The notes beneath the pieces are model-generated. The model saw nothing but the letters and a program-made list of their open reading frames with translations. It was not told where the DNA came from and did not search any database. DNA of 11,719 nucleotides. Source: CAZMGD01 sp964565705. Lineage in GTDB: Bacteria; Actinomycetota; Acidimicrobiia; Acidimicrobiales; Ilumatobacteraceae. The first letter of the stretch is position 1. Every line of letters starts with the position of its first letter. Where the stretch lies: contig CAZMGD010000121.1 in the NCBI GenBank assembly GCA_964565705.1, positions 1 through 11,719 on the forward strand, in the 5' to 3' direction. Shown in pieces: positions 1 through 4,707 of the stretch. The position numbers and the translations under genes were made by a program.

Positions 1-5
1 CCCTG

Positions 6-458
6 ATGGTGGCGACCACCGACGGCGAGACCGACGAGCGCGTGGGCGCGATCGAGGTCGACTCCTCGCGCAGCGGTTGGGTCAGCGCGCCGGCGATCGG
101 GTCGGTGGTGATCGGGATCGCCGCGCTCGCCTACGCGGAAGCGATGCTGGCCCCAGCGAGGCGCGGCCGGATCCGGATCCATCACCTCGTCGGACTCGCG
201 ATCGCGGCCGCGGTGCTCGGCGTCGCGATCTACTCGATCGGGTGGGTGATCGGTGCACCCGAACCGCGCGGCATCGGTGCGGTCACCTGCGCGATCACGG
301 CAGCCGTCGCCGCCGTCGCGTACGGCGTCGGGCGGTCGCGGTACACCCGCCGTCGCCAGGCGCGCCGTGCGGAGCAGCACCTGGCCGCGCTGCAGGCCGA
401 AGCCGCACGTCGACAGGCAACCGCGGACAAGCTCGCCGCGAGGGAGGCCGCAACGTGA
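6..458 (+). CDS. Small membrane protein with basic coiled tail; may be the C-terminal part of a longer gene
   Basis: I do not recognise the family. From the first visible ATG it has 150 residues. An acidic N-terminus (1-25) is followed by three hydrophobic stretches of membrane-segment length (about 28-49, 61-83 and 91-109), then a hydrophilic Arg/Ala-rich tail (110-150) that could form a cytoplasmic helix or coiled coil. Third codon positions are strongly G/C, so the frame looks coding. Only five bases precede the ATG and the frame is open to the window edge, so no ribosome site can be judged and the true start may lie upstream. The stop TGA (456-458) overlaps a GTG at 455, which may be a translational coupling point to the next frame. 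The genes that follow (GAF, subtilase) suggest a shared operon, but nothing here gives a function. Confidence 0.6.
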   Translation: MVATTDGETDERVGAIEVDSSRSGWVSAPAIGSVVIGIAALAYAEAMLAPARRGRIRIHHLVGLAIAAAVLGVAIYSIGWVIGAPEPRGIGAVTCAITAAVAAVAYGVGRSRYTRRRQARRAEQHLAALQAEAARRQATADKLAAREAAT

Positions 459-577
459 GTCGTCCACGTCTGGAAGAACTCGTCGCTCTGAAAGAACCGG
501 CGCAGCGACCAGCTGGATCACAGCGATGTGCGGTCTTTCGGATCGGCCCGTTCTTTCAGAGCTGGACATGGTCGTGA
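455..577 (+). CDS. Possible 40-codon peptide, coupled to both neighbours (doubtful)
   Basis: A short frame starts at GTG 455 inside the stop of the membrane-protein gene. It ends at TGA 575-577, which overlaps a GTG (574) in the frame of the GAF gene, so both junctions have the GTGA form typical of translational coupling. The predicted peptide has a charged, helix-prone N-terminal part (LEELVALKEP near residues 6-15) and an aromatic C-terminus (RCAVFRIGPFFQSWTWS). That layout resembles a leader-core precursor peptide. Against it, about half of its third codon positions are A or T, unlike the neighbouring genes, and a perfect 13-bp inverted repeat lies inside it, so the stretch could equally be a structured untranslated leader. 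No Shine-Dalgarno is evident. The frame is seen directly, while the precursor reading is only a hypothesis. Confidence 0.27.
   Translation: MSRPRLEELVALKEPAQRPAGSQRCAVFRIGPFFQSWTWS
485..562 (+). repeat. Perfect 13-bp inverted repeat ahead of the GAF gene
   Basis: GCTCTGAAAGAAC (485-497) and its exact reverse complement GTTCTTTCAGAGC (550-562) flank 52 bases. A third related segment, CGGTCTTTC (531-539), can pair with the left arm (GAAAGAACCG, 490-499) with a single bulged base, so two alternative RNA hairpins are possible. The right arm ends just before the probable GAF start (568). An attenuator or a protein-binding site would fit. No U-tract follows, so a simple terminator is unlikely. Confidence 0.6.
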
Positions 578-1122
578 GCGCGGATCCGGTGGTGCGCGCG
601 GTGCTCGACGCCGCGGTCGACGCGACGGGTGCGTCGGCGGGCTGGGTGCTCGCCATCGCTGGATCCCGGCTGGAGGCGGTCGCTGTCGCGGGGCTGGAGA
701 GCGGGACGGCCCTCGTCGGAGCCCACGTGGCGATCGGCGTGGGGACGGCCGGCTTCGTGGCGTCGACGGGCAACCCGCTGGCGCTCACCGGCGCCTCCGA
801 GGACGTCCGCCTGACCGACGGGTTCGTGGCGCTGACCGGCCTGCACCCGGCGAGCGTGCTGTGCGTGCCGTGCCTCGGCGGCGACGACGTGACCGGCGTG
901 ATCGAGCTGGTGAACGATGCCGACGGCGCGTTCGGGTTCGACGACGTGGAGGTCACGACCGTGCTGGCCCGCGTCGCCGCCGCGGCACTGGCCGCCGAGC
1001 ATCGGCGGGCCGTGCCCGACCCGTCGTCGTTCACGAGCCGCCTCGAACACCTCGCCCGTGCCGACCCCGGCCGGTACGCCGCCGTCGCGCTGGCGATCGA
1101 CGCGCTGCTGCCCCGTGCCTGA
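568..1122 (+). CDS. GAF-domain protein
   Basis: The product has 184 residues and is essentially one GAF domain (about residues 5-145). An initial helix with ADPVVRAVLDAAVDATGA is followed by the GAF sheet. A segment VLCVPCLGGDDVTGVIELVN matches the usual GAF pattern of 'cvPl...g.viGvlel.n', with the closing helix after it. GAF domains bind small ligands or act as sensors. No kinase, cyclase or DNA-binding domain is attached, so it probably acts through a partner. The C-terminal tail (about 146-184) has no recognised domain. Its stop overlaps the subtilase start by 8 bases, which argues for joint expression and possibly direct interaction. Start choice: ATG 568 fits the GAF boundary. GTG 574 and ATG 526 are in the same frame, but codons between 526 and 567 are poor in G/C at position three. 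The cysteines in VLCVPC could bind a cofactor, which is speculative. Confidence 0.8.
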   Translation: MVVSADPVVRAVLDAAVDATGASAGWVLAIAGSRLEAVAVAGLESGTALVGAHVAIGVGTAGFVASTGNPLALTGASEDVRLTDGFVALTGLHPASVLCVPCLGGDDVTGVIELVNDADGAFGFDDVEVTTVLARVAAAALAAEHRRAVPDPSSFTSRLEHLARADPGRYAAVALAIDALLPRA

Positions 1123-2017
1123 CCGTCGCGCCACCGGCGCCGGCCTGCCGGCGTACGCGCTGGAGTCGGTGCTCGTGCGGGTCGACGACGTCGAGCCGTT
1201 GGGCGGGATCACCCCGGAGTGGGCGTGGGGAGGTTCGCGGGGCGAGGGCGTGCGCGTCGCGGTGATCGACAGCGGGATCGACGCCGACCACCCGGTGCTG
1301 CAGGGGTGCGTCGAGCAGCAGGTGTCGGTCGAGGTCGATGCCCACGACACGCCGACGGTCGTGGAGCACACCACGGGCGACGACTTCGGGCACGGCACCG
1401 CGTGCGCGGGCATCATCCACTCGATCGCTCCGGCGGCGTCGATCGTGTCGGTCAAGGTGCTCGGCCAAGGGCTGAGCGGCAAGGCAGCTGCGTTCCACCG
1501 GGGCCTGCAATGGGCAGCGGAGCAGGGCTGCCAGGTGATCAACCTGTCGCTCGGCACCAACCGGCGGGAGTGGGCACTGCCGTTCTACGAGGCCTGCGAC
1601 GATGCCTACTTCCGCGGCTCGCTCGTGGTGGCCGCGGCGAACAACGTGCTGCGCTCCAGCTACCCGTCGCTGTTCGCCTCCGTCGTCAGCGTCGCCTGCA
1701 ACCTGACGACCGACCCGATGCGGTTCCACCACAACCCGCACCCGCCGACGGAGTTCCTCGCCCGCGGCATCGACGTCGACGTCGCCTGGCGGGCCGGCGG
1801 GCGGCTGCGGGTGACCGGGAACTCCTACGCCGCGCCGCACCTCAGCGGCATCGCCGCGCTCGTACGTTCGAAGCACCCCTGGATGCGGCCGCACCAGGTG
1901 AAGGCCGTGCTCAGCGCGACGGCGGCGAACGTCCGCGAGGCGTTGCCGGCCGAGCCGGCCGGGCGGTTCGCGAGCGCGCTGTACGCCAAGGCCAGCGGAT
2001 CGGTGATCGGCGCCTGA
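1115..2017 (+). CDS. Compact subtilisin-like serine protease (S8), cytoplasmic
   Basis: This is a serine endopeptidase of the subtilase family, 300 residues from GTG 1115. All catalytic positions are visible: Asp52 in VAVIDSGID, His93 in FGHGTACAG, oxyanion Asn177 in VVAAANN, and Ser237 in GNSYAAPHLSG (usual form GTSMAAP). There is no signal peptide, membrane anchor or long propeptide. The catalytic core begins about 45 residues in, so a cytoplasmic enzyme that needs no secretion or long pro-region is expected, like intracellular subtilisins or peptide-maturation proteases. The start overlaps the GAF stop by 8 bases. A downstream start would cut into the segment before the catalytic Asp. The gene ends in a hairpin three bases from a convergent hydrolase gene. 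Whether it processes a peptide, acts as a regulated effector under the GAF protein, or has a housekeeping role cannot be told from the sequence. Confidence 0.9.
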   Translation: MPDRRATGAGLPAYALESVLVRVDDVEPLGGITPEWAWGGSRGEGVRVAVIDSGIDADHPVLQGCVEQQVSVEVDAHDTPTVVEHTTGDDFGHGTACAGIIHSIAPAASIVSVKVLGQGLSGKAAAFHRGLQWAAEQGCQVINLSLGTNRREWALPFYEACDDAYFRGSLVVAAANNVLRSSYPSLFASVVSVACNLTTDPMRFHHNPHPPTEFLARGIDVDVAWRAGGRLRVTGNSYAAPHLSGIAALVRSKHPWMRPHQVKAVLSATAANVREALPAEPAGRFASALYAKASGSVIGA

Positions 2018-2033
2018 GCGTCAGGCGCTCAGG
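2013..2033. terminator. Hairpin between convergent genes (probable bidirectional terminator)
   Basis: CCTGAGCG (2013-2020) and CGCTCAGG (2026-2033) form a perfect 8-bp stem with a TCAGG loop. The subtilase stop (2015-2017) lies in the left arm and the hydrolase stop (complement of 2021-2023) lies in the loop. No T-tract follows on either strand, as is common for hairpins at gene ends in high-GC actinobacteria. The termination role is inferred. Confidence 0.5.
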
Positions 2034-2908
2034 AACACGTTCAGCGCCGCGGCCAGCTCGACGGGCGCGTCCTCCTGCACGTTGTGGCCGGCCTCGATGG
2101 CGACGACCATCGCGTTGCGCACCCGCTGGGGCAGCTCCATGACCACCTCCGGCCGCAGGAAGCCGCGCGTGCCGTGGATCAGGAGCACCGGGTGGCCGAG
2201 CTGCTCGAGCGCTGGCCACAGCGCGGTGAACTCCAGCGGGAACGGGGCGCCGGCGGGCAGCGACGTCAGGTGGTGGCGGAACACCCACTTGCCGTCCTCG
2301 CGCTGGCGGGTGTTGTGCCAGACCCCGCGCTCCACCGCTTCGCGGCTGTGACCGATGCCGAACGCACGGGCCCGCTCGACGATGTCGTCGGGGCTGTCGA
2401 ACGCCGTCGCGCCATCGAGGAAGTCGCGCACCGGCGCGGCGTCCCCGACGTTCAGCCCGGGGGAGATGTCGACGAGCACCAGCCGCCGGACCAGGTCGGG
2501 TCGGAGGCCGGCGACGGCGATGGCCGTCACGCCCCCGAGCGACTGGCCGACGACGGCCTCGGCGTCGGGCGCCAAGCGCTCGATCACCTCGGCGACGCTG
2601 GCCGCGTTGGTCTCGGGCCGGTAGTCGCCGGCGTCGTTCCAGGACGAGCGACCGTGGCCGGGCAGGTCGATCGCCAGCGCCGGCACGCCGAGGGCGAGGA
2701 TCGTCGCGTCCCAGGTGTGGGCGTTCAGCCCGCCACCGTGCAGGAACACGACCTGGGGATCGCGCTCACCCCAGCACAGCACGCTGAGCGTCGTGCCGTC
2801 GCCGGTCTGCACCTCGGTGCGGCGCACGGCCGGTTGCTCGGCCACCGTGATGCCGAACTCGGCGGCCTCGTCGGCCAGGAGGGCGAACTCGTCGGTTGCA
2901 TCGATCAC
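2021..2908 (-). CDS. Alpha/beta-fold hydrolase
   Basis: The product has 295 residues from GTG 2908. It is an alpha/beta hydrolase expected to cleave a small ester, amide or similar bond in the cytoplasm (no signal peptide). Visible features are an oxyanion segment HGGGLNAHTWD (57-67), a DLPGHGRS turn (81-88), the nucleophile elbow GQSLGG with Ser123, a strand ending VLVDISPG (144-151), and the catalytic His275 in AGHNVQE. The acid usually found in the segment 'hG..D' is replaced by Gly249 (HGTRGFL). Asp147 at the end of the preceding core strand, or Glu254, is a candidate substitute. The frame is open further upstream (to 2992), but that would run into the divergent dehydrogenase gene and adds a Pro/Arg-rich stretch unlike the fold. 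A -10-like box 8 bases upstream of GTG 2908 supports this start. The substrate is unknown. Confidence 0.87.
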   Translation of the reverse strand: MIDATDEFALLADEAAEFGITVAEQPAVRRTEVQTGDGTTLSVLCWGERDPQVVFLHGGGLNAHTWDATILALGVPALAIDLPGHGRSSWNDAGDYRPETNAASVAEVIERLAPDAEAVVGQSLGGVTAIAVAGLRPDLVRRLVLVDISPGLNVGDAAPVRDFLDGATAFDSPDDIVERARAFGIGHSREAVERGVWHNTRQREDGKWVFRHHLTSLPAGAPFPLEFTALWPALEQLGHPVLLIHGTRGFLRPEVVMELPQRVRNAMVVAIEAGHNVQEDAPVELAAALNVFLSA

Positions 2909-2916
2909 GGTCGCCG

Positions 2917-2922
2917 ACGGTA
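2917..2922 (-). promoter_or_regulatory. -10 box for the hydrolase, probably leaderless
   Basis: On the minus strand TACCGT fits the TAnnnT form of the actinobacterial -10 box. It ends 8 bases before GTG 2908, so transcription would begin at or about one base before the start codon. There is no ribosome site in the gap. No convincing -35 box is seen. Confidence 0.4.
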
Positions 2923-2933
2923 GCGGCCTTGGG

Positions 2934-2939
2934 TACGGT
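2934..2939 (+). promoter_or_regulatory. -10 box for the dehydrogenase, probably leaderless
   Basis: TACGGT fits TAnnnT and is followed by exactly 7 bases before GTG 2947, the spacing expected for a transcript whose first codon is its 5' end. The corresponding -35 region would lie over the minus-strand -10 box, so the two promoters could not easily be occupied together. Confidence 0.4.
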
Positions 2940-2946
2940 GGCCGCC

Positions 2947-3714
2947 GTGGGGCAGCTCGACCAGATGTTCCGTCTCGACGGCCGTTCGGCACTGGTGGTC
3001 GGGGCCGGCAGTGGCATCGGTCGGGCCGTCGCTGCGGCGCTGGCGGCGTTCGGCGCCGACGTCGTGTGCGCCGACCGCGACGGCTCGGCGGCCGAAGCGG
3101 CGGCCACCGCCGTCGGGGGCCGCGCGCTCGTGCTCGACCTCACGGACGCGGCCGCGCTCGAGTCCGCGCTCGCCTCGGTGCCGACACCGCACGTCGCGGT
3201 CACGACGCCGTCGGTCAACGTGCGCAAGCGCATCGTCGACTACACAGACGACGAGCTCGACCGAGTCGTCGATCTCAACCTGAAGGGCACGTTCCGCTTC
3301 GTGCGGACGATGGGCCGGCGCATGGCGGAGGCCGGCCGGGGCAGCCTGATCGGCTTCTCGTCGGTGCGTTCGCAGACGACCGAGCCCGGGCAGGGTGCGT
3401 ACGCGGCGACCAAGGCCGCGACCGTGATGCTGTTCCGCACCCTCGCCGCCGAGCTCGGATCGTCGGGGGTGCGGGCCAACGTCGTGGCGCCCGGCGTGGT
3501 GGAGACGCCGCTGACGGCACCGATCAAGGCCCAGCCCGAGTGGTACCAGGCCTACGCCGACAAGCCGATCCTGCGCCGGTGGGCCCAACCAGACGAGCTG
3601 GCCGGTGCCGTCGTGTACCTGGCATCCGACGCGTCCTCGTACGTCACCGGCACGGTCCTGTTCGTCGACGGCGGCTGGACTGCCGCCGACGGCCGCTTCG
3701 ACCCCCCAGCCTGA
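2947..3714 (+). CDS. Short-chain dehydrogenase/reductase (SDR)
   Basis: The product is a 255-residue classical SDR, a cytoplasmic NAD(P)-dependent oxidoreductase acting on an alcohol or ketone. The nucleotide-binding motif is GAGSGIG (19-25). Asp43 after the second strand (CADRDG) favours NAD(H) over NADP(H). The catalytic set is complete: Asn111 (LNLKG), Ser139 (FSSVRS), Tyr152 and Lys156 (YAATK). Typical later segments, PGVVETPL and the C-terminal VTGTVLFVDGGW, are present. Odd feature: the usual NNAG after the fourth strand is replaced by TTPSVNVRKR (86-95). GTG 2947 is preferred because it sits 7 bases after a -10 box and matches the family N-terminus. ATG 2965 is an alternative that would remove six residues. 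It diverges from the hydrolase gene, so the two could act on related compounds. The substrate is unknown. Confidence 0.9.
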   Translation: MGQLDQMFRLDGRSALVVGAGSGIGRAVAAALAAFGADVVCADRDGSAAEAAATAVGGRALVLDLTDAAALESALASVPTPHVAVTTPSVNVRKRIVDYTDDELDRVVDLNLKGTFRFVRTMGRRMAEAGRGSLIGFSSVRSQTTEPGQGAYAATKAATVMLFRTLAAELGSSGVRANVVAPGVVETPLTAPIKAQPEWYQAYADKPILRRWAQPDELAGAVVYLASDASSYVTGTVLFVDGGWTAADGRFDPPA

Positions 3715-3726
3715 CCCCCATCCCTG

Positions 3727-3776
3727 GTTCTCGGTCGGGATCTGGTCGCTGGAGCGACCAGATCCCGACCGAGAAC
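3727..3776. terminator. Perfect 24-bp inverted repeat between convergent genes
   Basis: The left arm 3727-3750 (beginning GTTCTCGGTC) and the right arm 3753-3776 (ending GACCGAGAAC) are exact reverse complements separated by only GG. In RNA this gives a very stable hairpin with a small apical loop. It lies 12 bases after the dehydrogenase stop and 20 bases before the exporter stop, so it can serve both strands as a terminator. There is no T-tract; C-rich and G-rich runs flank it. Confidence 0.75.
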
Positions 3777-3796
3777 TCTGGGGGGCACGGGATCGG

Positions 3797-4396
3797 TCAC
3801 AGGCTGGTGAGGATCAGGATCACGCCGAAGACGAAGAACATCGCCGCCGACCCGATGCGCAGCACGCGCTCGGGCAGCCGGGCGCCGAACACGTTGCCGA
3901 TCACGGCACCCAACGTGCCGGCGAGGATGATGCCGATCGTCGCGCCGATCCACGTGAACACCGGGTTGTCCTTGGCGGCGAGCGTGGCAGTGGCGAGCAT
4001 CGTCTTGTCGCCGAGCTCGGCGACGAACATCGCCAACCCGGTGGACAAGATCACCGACCGATGCGAGGAGGTGGCCGCCTCGACCTCCACCTCGAGCGCC
4101 TCCTCCGCCTGCTCAGCCGCTTCGTCCTGCTCGTCCTGCTTCTCCCGCAAGGTCCAGAGCGCGAAGCCGAGGAAGAGGATGCCGCCGACGATCCCGATCG
4201 CCCGCGTCGGCAGGGTCGCGCCGAGCAACCCGCCGATGATCACCGAGAGCAGGTTGGTCGTCATGTACGCGAGCGCGACCCCGATCAGCACCGGCGTCAA
4301 CTTGTGCCGGGCACCGAAGGAGAGGGCCACCATCTGCGTCTTGTCGCCGAGCTCGGCGACGAACACGAGCCCCATGGCGGCGAACATCGATTGCAT
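3797..4396 (-). CDS. GDT1/TMEM165/UPF0016-family Mn2+ (or Ca2+) exporter
   Basis: This is an inner-membrane cation/proton exchanger of the family that includes bacterial MneA-type manganese exporters. The product has 199 residues, close to the usual bacterial length, and two homologous halves of about three membrane segments each. Each half carries the hallmark ExGDKT motif: AELGDKTQ (Glu15, Asp18) and AELGDKTM (Glu127, Asp130). These acidic residues line the ion path in the family. A very acidic loop of about 30 residues (84-113) joins the halves and probably faces the cytoplasm. ATG 4396 is chosen because it starts just before the first membrane segment and has GAGGAG (4409-4414) 12 bases upstream; the frame also reads further into the leader. 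The manganese riboswitch in its leader strongly supports manganese as the signal, and the likely job is removal of excess Mn2+. Confidence 0.95.
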   Translation of the reverse strand: MQSMFAAMGLVFVAELGDKTQMVALSFGARHKLTPVLIGVALAYMTTNLLSVIIGGLLGATLPTRAIGIVGGILFLGFALWTLREKQDEQDEAAEQAEEALEVEVEAATSSHRSVILSTGLAMFVAELGDKTMLATATLAAKDNPVFTWIGATIGIILAGTLGAVIGNVFGARLPERVLRIGSAAMFFVFGVILILTSL

Positions 4397-4403
4397 GGAT
4401 GAT

Positions 4404-4429
4404 CCGGTCTCCTCGATTCGGCTGACCGG
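4404..4429 (-). promoter_or_regulatory. RBS-masking hairpin of the exporter leader
   Basis: On the minus strand CCGGTC (4424-4429) can pair with GACCGG (4404-4409), leaving a 14-base loop. The Shine-Dalgarno GAGGAG (4409-4414) lies in that loop and shares its last G with the stem. This would limit ribosome access when formed, which fits translational control downstream of the riboswitch. The effect is inferred. Confidence 0.45.
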
Positions 4430-4443
4430 GACTCGGGCGCACG

Positions 4444-4482
4444 CCTTCGACCACGGGCAGCGACGTGCCTGTCGGTCGAAGG
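4444..4482 (-). promoter_or_regulatory. Switching helix of the riboswitch expression platform
   Basis: In the exporter transcript CCTTCGACC (4482-4474), which contains the 3' strand of aptamer helix P1, is exactly complementary to GGTCGAAGG (4452-4444), 21 bases downstream. The two pairings of CCTTCG exclude each other: with P1 when the aptamer is folded, or with the downstream strand when it is not. This is the expected layout of a ligand-controlled switch. Confidence 0.6.
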
Positions 4483-4567
4483 TCTCGCCCGCCTGCTGAG
4501 CGCAGGCCGGCCGTCCGGGTGTCATCCACCAGCGTGTCGAACGGCCGTTGGGGGCTACTCCCCTTCG
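4477..4567 (-). ncRNA. yybP-ykoY manganese riboswitch aptamer
   Basis: The minus strand reads CGAAGGGGAGTAGC at the 5' end and GGGCGAGACCTTCG at the 3' end. These are the two conserved strands of the yybP-ykoY family, GGGGAGUAGC and GC(A/G)AGACC, closed by helix P1 (CGAAGG with CCTTCG). Inside are a helix GGCCGT/ACGGCC (4541-4546 with 4509-4514), a GGTG/CACC stem followed by CGG, and a 6-bp stem GCCTGC/GCAGGC (4502-4507 with 4491-4496) directly before the conserved 3' strand, as in known members. Members of this class bind Mn2+ and typically turn on Mn2+ export genes, including the UPF0016 family. The coding start is 80 bases further on. The class assignment rests on primary motif and helix order and was not scored with a covariance model. 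Confidence 0.93.
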
Positions 4568-4575
4568 TGGCCGGC

Positions 4576-4581
4576 ATGATA
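4576..4581 (-). promoter_or_regulatory. -10 box driving the riboswitch-exporter transcript
   Basis: The minus strand has TATCAT, five of six matches to TATAAT, ending 8 bases before the first base of aptamer helix P1. Transcription would thus begin almost exactly at the riboswitch. No good -35 hexamer is seen at 16-19 bases spacing. Confidence 0.6.
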
Positions 4582-4603
4582 ACGGGCGGATTCCGACTCC
4601 GGC

Positions 4604-4633
4604 TTGACAGTTTCACGACGCGGTGGCGAGGAT
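4604..4633 (+). promoter_or_regulatory. Possible promoter of the ABC import operon
   Basis: A perfect -35 TTGACA (4604-4609) is followed after 18 bases by GAGGAT (4628-4633), a weak -10 that keeps the A at position 2 and T at position 6. A start near 4640 would leave a leader of about 68 bases before ATG 4708. GATACT (4660-4665) is a better -10 by sequence but has no matching -35. Confidence 0.35.
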
Positions 4634-4707
4634 GGTGCAGCCAGTCGGGCCCAGATCCAGATACTGCGCCGCACAAACGCGCGTTAGCAACACAATTGGG
4701 GGAGTAC

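Noticed and set aside
526..567. Earlier in-frame ATG (526) for the GAF protein
   Set aside because: The extra 14 codons are poor in third-position G/C, overlap the inverted repeat, and add nothing to the GAF fold; no ribosome site precedes it. It cannot be fully excluded.
544..577. C-terminal WTWS of the short frame resembles the WxWS of radical-SAM cyclophane peptides such as darobactin
   Set aside because: The match is four residues, it sits at the very end of the peptide, and no radical-SAM gene is in the window, so the resemblance is probably chance.
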